A DNA stretch of 64,000 nt from an uncultured Clostridia bacterium (GTDB lineage: Bacteria > Bacillota > Clostridia > TANB77 > CAG-508). Positions 38,399-48,012 of the stretch are shown one piece after another (positions within the stretch are counted from its first letter, which is position 1; each line of letters begins with the position of its first letter). A program made the position numbers and the translations under genes. The stretch lies in assembly GCA_947628085.1 (NCBI GenBank), contig CANQYM010000001.1:62001-126000 (forward strand). The letters are read 5' to 3'. The notes beneath the pieces were generated by a model. It had not been told where the DNA came from. It did no database searches and saw only the letters and a program-made list of their open reading frames with translations.

Positions 38399-41300
38399 TC
38401 AAATTTTTATTTCTTTATTTAAAAATATTGAATAAATATATGTTTCTGAAACTTGCTTATTTAAAGCTTCTTCTAAGGCCTGTTTATAAATTAAAAGTTG
38501 TTTTTCATATTTTTTTACTAAGTCTTTTTCATTTTCTACAAAATCTGTTTTGTAATCAACTAAAATTATTTTGTTTTCTTCTGTTATTCCATATAAATCT
38601 ATTATGCCTTGTACTAAAATTGTTTCGTCTGTGGCATTTTCAAAGACTTCTTTTGCCATCATTTTTTTGCAAAATGCTTTTTCTTTTTCTATAACTTTAC
38701 ATTTTTTTATTTTGCTTGCTAAATTAGATTTTAAAAACATATTTATTTTTTCTAAATCTATAAATTTTGCTTCATTTTCAGATATTAAATTTTTAAATAC
38801 TAAGTTTTGCTTTAAATTCTCTAACTCATCTAAATTATACTCTTTCTTCAAATTTATGTTTTGAAGGAATAAGTGAGTTAATGTACCAATTCTTGCTCCT
38901 GTTATTTTTTCTTCTTCTTTCATAAATTCAGGATTTATGCTTGCTATTCCAATTTGCTTTTCATAAAGTTTTTCTAAGTCTATAGCTTCATTTTGCATTT
39001 CTTTAATTTTACTAACAGTGCTTTTTATTGGTAATGTAGTTGCTATTTGCTTTGGATAAATCCAGTTGAATTCTTTATTATATTTTTCAAAATCAATTTT
39101 CTTTTCAAAATCGAATTTTCTTATTTCTTCTTTTGTTTCTTCTTCTTTTAAGTTTAAATCTTTTTTTGAATATTCATTTAATTTCACTAATCCATCTAAT
39201 TTTTTGCTTAGTAAAATAAGTTCAATCCAGTCTAAATAAGAAGTATATTTTTTTATTATTATTGGATTTATTTTTTCTTTGCTGTTATAAATTTTTAGAA
39301 TTTCTTTTTTCTTTTCTAGTTCTTTTTCATAATCATTTGCAGTTCCAGTAATTATTAGCTTTTCTTTTGCTCTTGTAAGTGCTACATAAAGCACTCTCAT
39401 TTCTTCTGAAATACTTTCCTCTTTTGAAACAATTCTAATTGCATCTTTAGCTGATGTAGAATATTCAATCATTTTTTCATAGTTTATATACTCTGGGCCT
39501 AGTCCTAATTCATTATGCAAAAGAAGGTTTGAATTTAAATCTTGCATGTTCATTTTCTTAGAGGTATTACATAAAAATACAATTGGAAATTCTAGACCTT
39601 TACTTTTATGAATACTCATAATTCTAACAACGTTTTCATTTTCTCCTATAACTTTTGCAGAAGATAAATCTCCATTTCCTGTTTTTAATTTTTCTATGAA
39701 TCTAATAAAATTAAACAATCCTTTAAAACTAGTTTTTTCATATTCTTTAGCTCTTTCAAAAAGCATTTTTAAATTAGCTTGTCTTAAAGAACCATTTGGC
39801 ATAAGTCCAACATAATTATAAAATCCCGTATCTACATAAATTTGCCAAATTAATTCTGCTAAACTTAAATAATCACTTTCTTTTCTCCAGTTTTCTAAAT
39901 TTTCTAAAAATTTATTTATTTTAATTTTTAAATTTCCTTGCAATTTGTTTTTGGCAATATTTAAACTTTCATAAAAACTAGAGTTTTTATTGCATAATCT
40001 AATTTCTATAATTTCGTTATCTGTAAAAGTTCCAATTTCTGAACGTAAAACAGAAACTAGAGAAATGTCATCAATTGCTGGGTTATCTAAAATTTTTAAT
40101 AAACTTATTATTGTTTGTATTTCAATGGTATCTAAATATTCATTTGATGTGTCTGAAAAAATTGGAATATTTCTCTTCATTAATTCTTTTTCATAAATTT
40201 GAGATACTCTTGAAGTTGAACGAAGCAAGATTACTATATCTTTATATGTTACATCTCTAAAACCAAGCTTTTTATCTTTTACTTGCATTTTGCTTTTTAT
40301 TATTTCTTCTATTTTTTTAGCAACAAATTTTGCTTCTATTTCTTCTTTTTGAATTTGCTTAAATTCTTCGTCATTTAATTCTTCATCTTCTTCATTTTGA
40401 AAAATATTATCATCATTTTCTTCTTTTAAATTTATAATGTTTAATTCTGATATTCCCACACCATTTTCTATTTCTTCAAAATCACTGCCAAGATTTAAAT
40501 ATTCTTCTTCGTTATAGTCTATATCGCCCAAGGCTTTGCTCATTATACAATCAAAAATATTATTTGTAATTTTTAAAATATTTTCTCTACTTCTAAAGTT
40601 TTTGAAAAGTTGTATTTTTAATCCTTTATCATTTCCATCTAAGCTATAAGAATCATATTTTTCTAAAAAAAGCTTTGGACATCCGCCACGGAATTTATAA
40701 ATGCTTTGTTTTACATCTCCAACCATAAATAAATTGTTTCCGCGTGAAACAGATTTTAAAATTAACTCTTGAACTTCATTACTGTCTTGATATTCATCTA
40801 TTGCTATTTCTTCAAATTTTTCTCTATATTTTTTTGCAACTTCTGTTGGCTCATAGATTCCGTCATTTTCTTTTACTAATATTTTAAGTGCATAATGTTC
40901 AATATCGTTAAAATCTATTATGTTTTTTTCACGTTTTTTGTTATTAAAGTTTTCATCAAATTTTAAAATTACATCTTTTAAAATTTTTAAAATTCCATAC
41001 ATTTCGTAAATATCTCTATAAGCACTTTCAGAGTCATATACAAGTATTTCTTTTACAGATTTCATTAATTTATTTTTTACAGCATCTCTAGAATTTTTTG
41101 CTTCATCTTTAGCATCTAAAACTATTTTTTTATCCACTGGCCAAGACTTAAATTTCATGTCTTTTGCTACACTATAAGCCTCATCCCAAGATTTCTCTGC
41201 CAAAGAAAAAAGTGTTCTTAAAAGGTTTATATCGTCTTCTATTGTAATTTTATATTTCACAAGCTCTGGATAATTTTCTAGTTTATTTCTAACTATTTTC

Positions 41301-41983
41301 AAACTATTTATTGAATCTATTATTTCTTCTCCGAGATTTTTAAGTAAAATTTTTCCCCAAACACTCTCTGAAAAATCTTTACTTTCTTCTGCTTTTTTAA
41401 ACATATCTACTTTTTCTGTTAGCCATTTTTTAGGAAATGGAGAGCTTTGCATAAAATTATATATTTTTAAAATAATTTCTTTTAAAGGCTCATCTCCTCT
41501 ATAGCCTGTGTATGTATTAACAAGTTTTTCAAAAGAATCATCCTCTTCTTCATATAGCTCTTCAAAAAGGTCTTCCAAAACTTCTTGTTTTAAAAGTTCT
41601 ATTTCTTCTTCATTTCCAATTCTAAAATTTGCAGATAAGTTTACTTCAAAGAAATTATTTTTTATTACATCTAAACAAAATGAATGGATTGTACAAATAT
41701 TTGATTTTCCAAGCAAAATAATTTGTTTTTGCAAATTTTCATTATCTGGTTCTTCATCTAACTTCTTATAAATTGCTTCTAGCACTCTTTCCCTCATTTC
41801 AGAAGCTGCTGCATTTGTGAAAGTAACAACTAAAACTTTATCTATGTCTTGCTTTTCATTTAAAATTTTCTGAATTATACGCTCAACAAGCACTGCTGTT
41901 TTTCCACTACCAGCAGCTGCTGCAACTAATATATTAGAACCTTTTTTGAAAATTGCATTTTCTTGCTCTTTAGTCCAGTTCAT
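38399..41983 (-). CDS. addA: ATP-dependent helicase/nuclease subunit A (AddA)
   Basis: The product has 1194 residues, typical for AddA. UvrD-type helicase motifs are visible: Walker A AAAGSGKTA at about 22-30, DEYQDSN (Walker B), GDVKQSIYKFRG, IMSIHKSKGLEFP and LYVALTRAKEKLI. The C-terminal RecB-like nuclease shows the ILVDYKTD metal/catalytic motif followed by QLLIYKQAL. With AddB it resects double-strand breaks for recombination. No addB is adjacent: upstream is a divergent DUF2383-like gene and downstream a membrane protein, so the partner must be elsewhere. Ribosome binding site AAAGG lies upstream of ATG 41983. Confidence 0.97.
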   Translation of the reverse strand: MNWTKEQENAIFKKGSNILVAAAAGSGKTAVLVERIIQKILNEKQDIDKVLVVTFTNAAASEMRERVLEAIYKKLDEEPDNENLQKQIILLGKSNICTIHSFCLDVIKNNFFEVNLSANFRIGNEEEIELLKQEVLEDLFEELYEEEDDSFEKLVNTYTGYRGDEPLKEIILKIYNFMQSSPFPKKWLTEKVDMFKKAEESKDFSESVWGKILLKNLGEEIIDSINSLKIVRNKLENYPELVKYKITIEDDINLLRTLFSLAEKSWDEAYSVAKDMKFKSWPVDKKIVLDAKDEAKNSRDAVKNKLMKSVKEILVYDSESAYRDIYEMYGILKILKDVILKFDENFNNKKREKNIIDFNDIEHYALKILVKENDGIYEPTEVAKKYREKFEEIAIDEYQDSNEVQELILKSVSRGNNLFMVGDVKQSIYKFRGGCPKLFLEKYDSYSLDGNDKGLKIQLFKNFRSRENILKITNNIFDCIMSKALGDIDYNEEEYLNLGSDFEEIENGVGISELNIINLKEENDDNIFQNEEDEELNDEEFKQIQKEEIEAKFVAKKIEEIIKSKMQVKDKKLGFRDVTYKDIVILLRSTSRVSQIYEKELMKRNIPIFSDTSNEYLDTIEIQTIISLLKILDNPAIDDISLVSVLRSEIGTFTDNEIIEIRLCNKNSSFYESLNIAKNKLQGNLKIKINKFLENLENWRKESDYLSLAELIWQIYVDTGFYNYVGLMPNGSLRQANLKMLFERAKEYEKTSFKGLFNFIRFIEKLKTGNGDLSSAKVIGENENVVRIMSIHKSKGLEFPIVFLCNTSKKMNMQDLNSNLLLHNELGLGPEYINYEKMIEYSTSAKDAIRIVSKEESISEEMRVLYVALTRAKEKLIITGTANDYEKELEKKKEILKIYNSKEKINPIIIKKYTSYLDWIELILLSKKLDGLVKLNEYSKKDLNLKEEETKEEIRKFDFEKKIDFEKYNKEFNWIYPKQIATTLPIKSTVSKIKEMQNEAIDLEKLYEKQIGIASINPEFMKEEEKITGARIGTLTHLFLQNINLKKEYNLDELENLKQNLVFKNLISENEAKFIDLEKINMFLKSNLASKIKKCKVIEKEKAFCKKMMAKEVFENATDETILVQGIIDLYGITEENKIILVDYKTDFVENEKDLVKKYEKQLLIYKQALEEALNKQVSETYIYSIFLNKEIKI

Positions 41984-42121
41984 TTCTTAATCCTTTCTTT
42001 ATTTTGAAAGCTATAAAAATTTTATATTTTCTTTAGCAATTATATAACAATTTATGTGTTTTAAAAAGTATATTTTAGAAATAATTGCAAATAATAAGTA
42101 AAAATATTTATGGAGGTTTTT

Positions 42122-42547
42122 ATGGACGATTTAACTATATTAAATGAAATTCACAAAGGCATTACTATGGGAATGTCTTCTCTAGAAGAAGTTTCTAAAA
42201 AAAGTTCTGATCCAAATTTTAGAGATGAACTAAGTTCACAATTTCAAACATATCAAACTACTTTAAATAAAGTAAATGAAGAATTTTCAAACATTGGAGA
42301 AATTCCAGATGATACTCCTATTAACCAAAAAATTATGGGTTGGACTGGTATTCAAATGAATACCATGACAGATACTTCTAATACTAAGCTTTCTGAACTT
42401 TTAATTCAAGGATATGACATGGGTGTTATAAAAGGATTTAAACTTCTAAATCAAAGCCCAGAAGCAAGTAAAAGTGTTAAAGATATTTTAAATGGATTTA
42501 TTAGACTTCAAGAAAATAATATAAATAGACTTAAGAAATTTTTATAA
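42122..42547 (+). CDS. Small four-helix protein, DUF2383/ferritin-like
   Basis: The product has 141 residues. I chose ATG 42122 because GGAGGT at 42112-42117 is its ribosome binding site; an in-frame ATG at 42110 overlaps that site. The sequence is all helical with the order seen in DUF2383 (PA2169-type) proteins: HKGITMGMSSLEEV, FRDELSSQFQTYQTTL, MNTMTDTSNTKLSELLIQGYDMG, and a final helix. Strict ferritin iron ligands are not obvious. Sporulation- or stress-associated coat-like roles are known for relatives, but none can be assigned. It is one of only two plus-strand genes and ends at a bidirectional terminator. Confidence 0.85.
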   Translation: MDDLTILNEIHKGITMGMSSLEEVSKKSSDPNFRDELSSQFQTYQTTLNKVNEEFSNIGEIPDDTPINQKIMGWTGIQMNTMTDTSNTKLSELLIQGYDMGVIKGFKLLNQSPEASKSVKDILNGFIRLQENNINRLKKFL

Positions 42548-42554
42548 AATAAAC

Positions 42555-42587
42555 AAAGAGTATGATTTTTATTAAATCATACTCTTT
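42555..42587. terminator. Bidirectional terminator between convergent genes
   Basis: A perfect 14-bp stem (42555-42568 with 42574-42587), loop of 5 bases, and T-rich flanks on both strands. It serves the plus-strand 42122-42547 gene and the minus-strand lysozyme gene. Confidence 0.9.
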
Positions 42588-42602
42588 AAATTTTTCTTAA
42601 AA

Positions 42603-44141
42603 TTAACTTTCTTCTATAGTTTTTGTCTCTGTAATTCCACATTCTGAGCAAGTTCTTTCTTCTGTTCCATCTTCTAAAGTCTGCCAATCTCCATAAGAAT
42701 GTTCTTTCATTTCAATTTCTGTATTTTCTGCCTGTTTTGCATCGCATTTTTTACACTCTTGATGTTGAATTCCTTTTTCTTTACATGTTGCCTCTTTATC
42801 TATTTTCCATTCCCACTCGTGCACGCACTCTTCTGGTGGATTACCTGTTGTATTATTACTTGGTTTTTCAGTATTATCTTTTCCTGCAGTATTTGTATTT
42901 GTGTTAGTGTTTGGTGGTACTGGTTTTAACTTTTCTATTTTTCTAGTTTCTTCATAACTACAACCTTTATTTGTACATTTTCTATATTCTAAACCTTCAT
43001 TTTCTTCTGTTGCAGGTGTTCTAACTTGCCATGCTCCTAATTTATGTCCTGTTTTTGGAAGAACTTTTTTTTCTGTGTCTCCACATGAACATCTTAATGT
43101 TTCTTCACCATCTTCTGTACATGTTGGATCTTTATGACTATTTTTAACCACTTCTGTATATTTATGTTCATGTTTTGCTGCTGCTTCTGTTCCATAACTG
43201 AAATATGCTATATCCATATCTACATTGCCATTAATTCCTGGAACTGAACCTTTACTTGTATATTGCCACATTTGATGGCTTCCTTTATATGTTGTTTCTT
43301 GGCCACTCTCAACATAGTGTGCTAACCAATATTTACAACTGAAGTTTCCTCTTCCCATTGCTCCCATATCTGATATATTAGCATAAACCATGCCTTCATA
43401 TCCATTAGATCTTACATGATTTATAAAAGTATTTGCATTACTTGCAGCTTGTGGTCCACTAACTCCAGCCGTTCTATGTCCTGCTCTTGCTATTTCTTCG
43501 CTATCATAAGCTACTGGATATGTAATTTTACTTGTAGAGATTATTCTAACAGTAGTAATTGCCTCTTCCAAAGCTTCTGTTTCATTTACAGCTGCTGAAT
43601 AAAAATATGCTCCAACCTTTATTCCGTTTGCAGATGCATTTCTAGCATTAGTTTTAAAAAGTGGGTCTTCTTTTACCTCACCTGTTACATATCCTCTAAA
43701 ACCTGCTCTAATTATTGCAAAATCTACTCCACTTGCTTTAACAGCAGCCCAATCTATACTACCATTATTTGAAGATACATCTATTCCATAAGATTTAACA
43801 CCAGTATTTTCAAACATTGTTATTGCTTCATCTTGAGATACTTTTTTACCACCCTTTTTCTTTAATTTTTCTGGGTCTTCTTTATCGTTCATAGAAGCCA
43901 CTTTTATAACTGGTATCTTATCTTCCAAGTTTCCTATTGTATTGTCTTGAGGAACAACAATAACTTCTTCTTTAACTTCCTCAATAACTTGTTCTTCTGC
44001 TACTTGATTATTTACTTTTCCAGTAGTTGCAATTGTTTTTACTTCAACTTTCTTAAATGCAAATATTCCTACTATAACAAGTATAATAATTCCAATTACA
44101 GAAGCTATTAAAATTTTTCCACGTAAACTCATTTTCTTCAT
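42603..44141 (-). CDS. Membrane-anchored GH25 lysozyme with Cys/His-rich C-terminal repeats
   Basis: The product has 512 residues. A membrane helix or uncleaved signal lies at about 9-28. The GH25 domain at about 115-325 begins YGIDVSSNNGSIDW and contains AYDSEE (catalytic Asp/Glu of the DxE motif) and HQMWQYTSKG. It cleaves the MurNAc-GlcNAc bond of peptidoglycan. After it come three modules of about 45-60 residues, each with an HxH/W start, CxxxG and CxCG or CxxC pairs (CSCGDTEKK, CTNKGC, CKKC, CSECG). These resemble small metal-binding ribbons found at the ends of clostridial surface proteins. A sigma-A promoter overlaps the pheT-lysozyme gap (44162-44190). GAGGTG precedes ATG 44141. Confidence 0.93.
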   Translation of the reverse strand: MKKMSLRGKILIASVIGIIILVIVGIFAFKKVEVKTIATTGKVNNQVAEEQVIEEVKEEVIVVPQDNTIGNLEDKIPVIKVASMNDKEDPEKLKKKGGKKVSQDEAITMFENTGVKSYGIDVSSNNGSIDWAAVKASGVDFAIIRAGFRGYVTGEVKEDPLFKTNARNASANGIKVGAYFYSAAVNETEALEEAITTVRIISTSKITYPVAYDSEEIARAGHRTAGVSGPQAASNANTFINHVRSNGYEGMVYANISDMGAMGRGNFSCKYWLAHYVESGQETTYKGSHQMWQYTSKGSVPGINGNVDMDIAYFSYGTEAAAKHEHKYTEVVKNSHKDPTCTEDGEETLRCSCGDTEKKVLPKTGHKLGAWQVRTPATEENEGLEYRKCTNKGCSYEETRKIEKLKPVPPNTNTNTNTAGKDNTEKPSNNTTGNPPEECVHEWEWKIDKEATCKEKGIQHQECKKCDAKQAENTEIEMKEHSYGDWQTLEDGTEERTCSECGITETKTIEES

Positions 44142-44161
44142 ACCTTTTACACCTCAGTATT

Positions 44162-44190
44162 ATTATAAGGTTAAATTGGCTAGAGGTCAA
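44162..44190 (-). promoter_or_regulatory. Promoter of the GH25 lysozyme gene
   Basis: Minus-strand TTGACC and TATAAT with a 17-base spacer, 21 bases upstream of the lysozyme start and immediately after the pheT stop. It suggests the lysozyme is transcribed independently of pheST. Confidence 0.8.
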
Positions 44191-44203
44191 TATTATATTT
44201 ATT

Positions 44204-46570
44204 TCATTTTCTTAACTCTGCATGTAAATTCTTCTCTAAGCTTTCCACAATTTTTTCAATAACTGGGTTTACTTCATCATCTGTTAAAGTTTTTGTGTTT
44301 GAACCAAATGTTAAAGAATATGCAACACTCTTTCTATTTCCCAAGCTTGCATTTTCATAAACATCAAACATTTCATAATTTACAAGTAAGTTTCCACCTG
44401 ATTTTTTAATTACTTTTGAAATTTCATCTGATGTTATATTTTTGTCTAGAATAATTGCTATGTCTTTCTTTATGTTTGGATAAATAGAAATTTCTTTAAA
44501 TTTCATTTTGCTTACCTTTTTAGCAAGTAAAGTATCTAAATTAATTTCAAATACATAAACTGGTTCTTTAGAAATTTCTGGGTGAATTCTGCCTACTATT
44601 CCTATAATTTCACCATTTACATTTATTTCTGCAACTTGACCTGGATGAAATTCTGCTATGTTTTGTTTTGGAAGGCAGAAGCTATATCTTCCTTCATATC
44701 CTAAATAATTTAAAATTTCTTCAGCTACACCTTTTATTACATAGAAATCTACTTGTTTTTGATTGTTTATTCCTAAATAATATTCTCCAGTCATTAATGC
44801 ACATAACTTTGTATTTTCACCATATTTTTCTTCTTTTTTAAAGAATCCTTTTCCTATTTCAAATATAGAAACATCTTTAATGTAGTGTGCTTTGTTGTAT
44901 TCATAAATTTTATATAAAGATGGTATTAAACTATATCTTAAAACATTTCTTTCTTCTGTCATTGGGTCTAATAGTTTTAATTCTTCAAAAGAATCGCTTG
45001 TATATTTGTGAACATCTTTATCATTTATTAGCACATAAGATAAAGTTTCATTTAAACCTAAAGATATCATTCTATCTCTAATTTCTCTTTGAGTTCTATC
45101 TACACTTCCTATTTTCATTGGAACAACAGGTAGTTTTCCTTCTATGTTGTCTACACCATAAATTCTTCCAACTTCTTCAATTAAATCTTCTTTAATAGAA
45201 ATGTCTAATCTTCTTGTTGGAACTATAACTGTAATTAAATCGCCATTTTCAGTATATTTAAAATCTAATTTTCTAAATACATCTAAAACATCTGCTTTTG
45301 AAATATTAGTTCCAAGTAAATCGTTAATATCTTTAACCCCAATATCTATTTTCTTTTCTGTTTTATCAGTTTTATCATATACAACGGTTCCTTTTTGAAC
45401 TGTTGCATCTGCATATTCTTCTAGTAATTTAACCGCTCTTTCAATAGCCATATAAGTTCTATTTGGGTCTAAACCTTTTTCAAAACGATTGCTTGCTTCA
45501 CTTCTTACTATCTTTTTAGAAGTTTTTCTTACTTTTACAGAATCAAATATAGCAGCCTCTATTAAAACATTTTTTGTTGTTTCTTCAATTTCTGTATCTA
45601 ATCCACCCATAACACCAGCTAAACCAATTGCTCTAGTTCCATCTGAAATTACTATATCTGTATCTTCTAGATTTCTTTCTATTCCATCTAATGTTGTTAA
45701 TTTTTCGCCACTTTTAGCCATTCTTGTTTCTATGCAATTTCCTAATCTATCTGCATCATAGAAATGCAAAGGTTGGCCAAGTTCAAGCATTACATAGTTA
45801 CTTATATCTACAACATTATTTATTGGTCTTATGTCTGATGCAATAAGTCTATTTTTAATAAAATCTGGACTTTCTTTTATTTTTACATTTAATGCTTTTC
45901 TAGCTAAGAATAATTTGCAATTATCTGTATTTACTCTAACTTCAAAGCTATTGTTTAAATCATCTCCAGACTCCCTGTGAGATAAATCTACTTCTTTTAC
46001 TTTTTTATCATAGATTGCCCCTATTTCATAAGCCATACCTAAAATGCTAAGCAAATCTCCTCTGTTTGCTGTTAGTTCAAAATCTATAACTTCATCATCT
46101 AATTTTAAATATTCTACTGGATCTTTTCCAACAGGAGCATCATCTGGTAAAATGTGAATTCCATTTTTATCTTCTTCTGATAAGAATTTTTTATCTAGTC
46201 CAATTTCATAAAGAGCACAAATCATTCCATTAGATTCTTCTCCTCTTATGTTGCTCTTTTTAATTACAAGCCCGTTTGGAAGTTCTGCTCCAGCTAATGC
46301 AACTATAACTTTTATGTTTTCTCTAACATTTGGTGCGCCACAAACTATATTTAAAACTTCATTTCCAACATCAACTTTGCAACAATGCAAGTGGTCTGAA
46401 TCTGGATGATTTTTACATTCTAAAACTTTTCCTATAACTAGCTTTGTTGCTGGAATTAATTTTTCTGCTGAATCATATTCATTTCCTACTCTAGTCATAT
46501 CTTCTGCTAGAGTTTTTAAATCAGCTTGAACATCTACATAATCTTTAACAAAATTTTTACTTAATCTCAT
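44204..46570 (-). CDS. pheT: Phenylalanine--tRNA ligase beta subunit
   Basis: The product has 788 residues, full length. The N-terminal EMAP/tRNA-binding domain (about 40-155, HPDSDHLHCCKVDVG, NVRENIKVIVALAGAELPNG) is followed by B3/B4, B5 and catalytic-like domains and the C-terminal FDX-ACB anticodon-binding domain (about 695-788, SIYPNIKKDIAII, then ASLGNRKSVAYSLTF). With PheS it forms the heterotetramer charging tRNA-Phe. AGAGGAGG precedes ATG 46570, 12 bases after pheS; both are under the T-box leader. Confidence 0.98.
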   Translation of the reverse strand: MRLSKNFVKDYVDVQADLKTLAEDMTRVGNEYDSAEKLIPATKLVIGKVLECKNHPDSDHLHCCKVDVGNEVLNIVCGAPNVRENIKVIVALAGAELPNGLVIKKSNIRGEESNGMICALYEIGLDKKFLSEEDKNGIHILPDDAPVGKDPVEYLKLDDEVIDFELTANRGDLLSILGMAYEIGAIYDKKVKEVDLSHRESGDDLNNSFEVRVNTDNCKLFLARKALNVKIKESPDFIKNRLIASDIRPINNVVDISNYVMLELGQPLHFYDADRLGNCIETRMAKSGEKLTTLDGIERNLEDTDIVISDGTRAIGLAGVMGGLDTEIEETTKNVLIEAAIFDSVKVRKTSKKIVRSEASNRFEKGLDPNRTYMAIERAVKLLEEYADATVQKGTVVYDKTDKTEKKIDIGVKDINDLLGTNISKADVLDVFRKLDFKYTENGDLITVIVPTRRLDISIKEDLIEEVGRIYGVDNIEGKLPVVPMKIGSVDRTQREIRDRMISLGLNETLSYVLINDKDVHKYTSDSFEELKLLDPMTEERNVLRYSLIPSLYKIYEYNKAHYIKDVSIFEIGKGFFKKEEKYGENTKLCALMTGEYYLGINNQKQVDFYVIKGVAEEILNYLGYEGRYSFCLPKQNIAEFHPGQVAEINVNGEIIGIVGRIHPEISKEPVYVFEINLDTLLAKKVSKMKFKEISIYPNIKKDIAIILDKNITSDEISKVIKKSGGNLLVNYEMFDVYENASLGNRKSVAYSLTFGSNTKTLTDDEVNPVIEKIVESLEKNLHAELRK

Positions 46571-46582
46571 AATATCCTCCTC

Positions 46583-47632
46583 TTATTCCTCATCTTTTCT
46601 ATCAAATTGACTTAAAAATCTAACATCATTTGTATATAAGTATCTCATATCTGTAATTCCATATCTAAACATTGCTAATCTATCTATTCCAGTACCAAAT
46701 GCAAATCCTGCATATTTTTCTGGGTCATATCCATTCATTTTTAAAACATTTGGATGTACCATTCCTGCTCCTAAAAGCTCTATCCATCCTGTTTTCTTGC
46801 AAAGTGGACACCCCTTTCCGCCACATTTAAAACAAGTAACATCAACTTCATAAGAAGGCTCTGTAAATGGAAAATAGCTTGGTCTAAATCTTAATTCACT
46901 TTTTTCTCCAACCATCTTTTTAACAAAAACTTCTAATGTTCCTTTTAAATCTGCTAAAGATACATTTAGTTCTTTTTTATCTATAACTAAACCTTCAACT
47001 TGATTGAATTGGTGAGAATGTGTTGCATCATCTTCTCTTCTATATGTTTTACCTGTGCAAACCATTCTTATTGGAGATTTTTCTGTGTTAGCAAGCATTG
47101 TTCTTGCTTGAACTGCAGAAGTTTGAGTTCTTAATAAATATTCATTTGTTATATAGAAACTATCTTGCATATCTCTTGCTGGATGGCCATCTGGAAGATT
47201 TAATCTTTCAAAACAAAATTCATCTGTTTCAAGTTCTGGACCATCTACAACATCATAGCCCATAGAAACAAATAAGTCTTGAATTTCTTCAATTACTCTA
47301 TTTATTGGGTGCTTGCTTCCTCTTTTAACTTTAGTTCCAGGAGCTGTAATATCTATTTTTTCTTTTTCTAGTTTTTGAGATAATGCTTGTTCTTTCAAAG
47401 CCTTTTCTGCATCAGAAATAGATTTTTCTATTTCATTTCTTATTTCATTTACAAGACTTCCTATTTTAGGTCTTTCTTCAGCAGCAATACTGCCTAAACT
47501 TTTTAGCATTGTAGATAATTCACTTTTTTTACCTAAAAGTTTTACTTTTAAATCTTGCAATTCTTGCAAGTTTTGAATTTTTCCAATGCTTTCTTTTGCG
47601 CTTTCTTTAATTTTTTCAAGTTTTTCTTTCAT
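46583..47632 (-). CDS. pheS: Phenylalanine--tRNA ligase alpha subunit
   Basis: The product has 349 residues. I chose ATG 47632 because GGAGGG lies 5 bases upstream; an earlier in-frame ATG at 47644 overlaps that site. It has an N-terminal coiled coil, then the class II synthetase core: LLRTQTSAVQARTM, motif 2 region MVCTGKTYRRE, a Cys cluster CFKCGGKGCPLCKKTGW before IELLGAGMVHPNVL, and motif 3 FGTGIDRLAMFRYGI. It binds Phe and ATP. Expression is predicted to be controlled by the T-box upstream. Confidence 0.98.
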   Translation of the reverse strand: MKEKLEKIKESAKESIGKIQNLQELQDLKVKLLGKKSELSTMLKSLGSIAAEERPKIGSLVNEIRNEIEKSISDAEKALKEQALSQKLEKEKIDITAPGTKVKRGSKHPINRVIEEIQDLFVSMGYDVVDGPELETDEFCFERLNLPDGHPARDMQDSFYITNEYLLRTQTSAVQARTMLANTEKSPIRMVCTGKTYRREDDATHSHQFNQVEGLVIDKKELNVSLADLKGTLEVFVKKMVGEKSELRFRPSYFPFTEPSYEVDVTCFKCGGKGCPLCKKTGWIELLGAGMVHPNVLKMNGYDPEKYAGFAFGTGIDRLAMFRYGITDMRYLYTNDVRFLSQFDRKDEE

Positions 47633-47717
47633 TTTTCCCTCCAAATTTATTTTATAAGTTTTTTTATTTACTTTAACTATTTAATTTTATGTTTTTTACT
47701 AAACTTAATTTTAAAAT

Positions 47718-47968
47718 AAAAAAACGTCCTATAAACATAGGACGAATTAAAACGTGTTACCACCTAATTTTATTAATTTTTTAAATTAACCTCATTAAAG
47801 TTATAACGTAACAAACGTTTATGGCTACTACTTTTTTCACCATAAAAACCTCAAAAGTGAAATTTCAGTAAATACAATTTAAACAAACTTTCAGCGTAAC
47901 ATTTGTTTTCTCTTTAAAATCAAACTATTTACTTACTTTGCTTTTTAATAACGGTTTAAAAATATTAT
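47718..47968 (-). promoter_or_regulatory. T-box leader of pheS-pheT
   Basis: The minus-strand leader contains the T-box antiterminator sequence AGGTGGTAACACG (47753-47765), slightly off the usual AGGGTGGNACCGCG. An 8-bp terminator stem (47725-47732 with 47737-47744) and a T7 run follow. Upstream is a long structured region, with UUC within AUUUCAC near 47855-47865 as a possible Phe specifier. T-boxes sense uncharged tRNA and allow readthrough, which fits pheST directly downstream. The remainder of the gap to pheS holds nothing else I can name. Confidence 0.87.
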
Positions 47969-47974
47969 GTTAAT

Positions 47975-48003
47975 AATATAGCATACTTTTTTTATAAAAT
48001 CAA
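47975..48003 (-). promoter_or_regulatory. Promoter of the pheST T-box transcript
   Basis: Minus-strand TTGATT and TATATT separated by 17 bases, directly before the T-box leader and just after the stop of 48013-48402. Confidence 0.72.
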
Positions 48004-48012
48004 GCCTTTATT

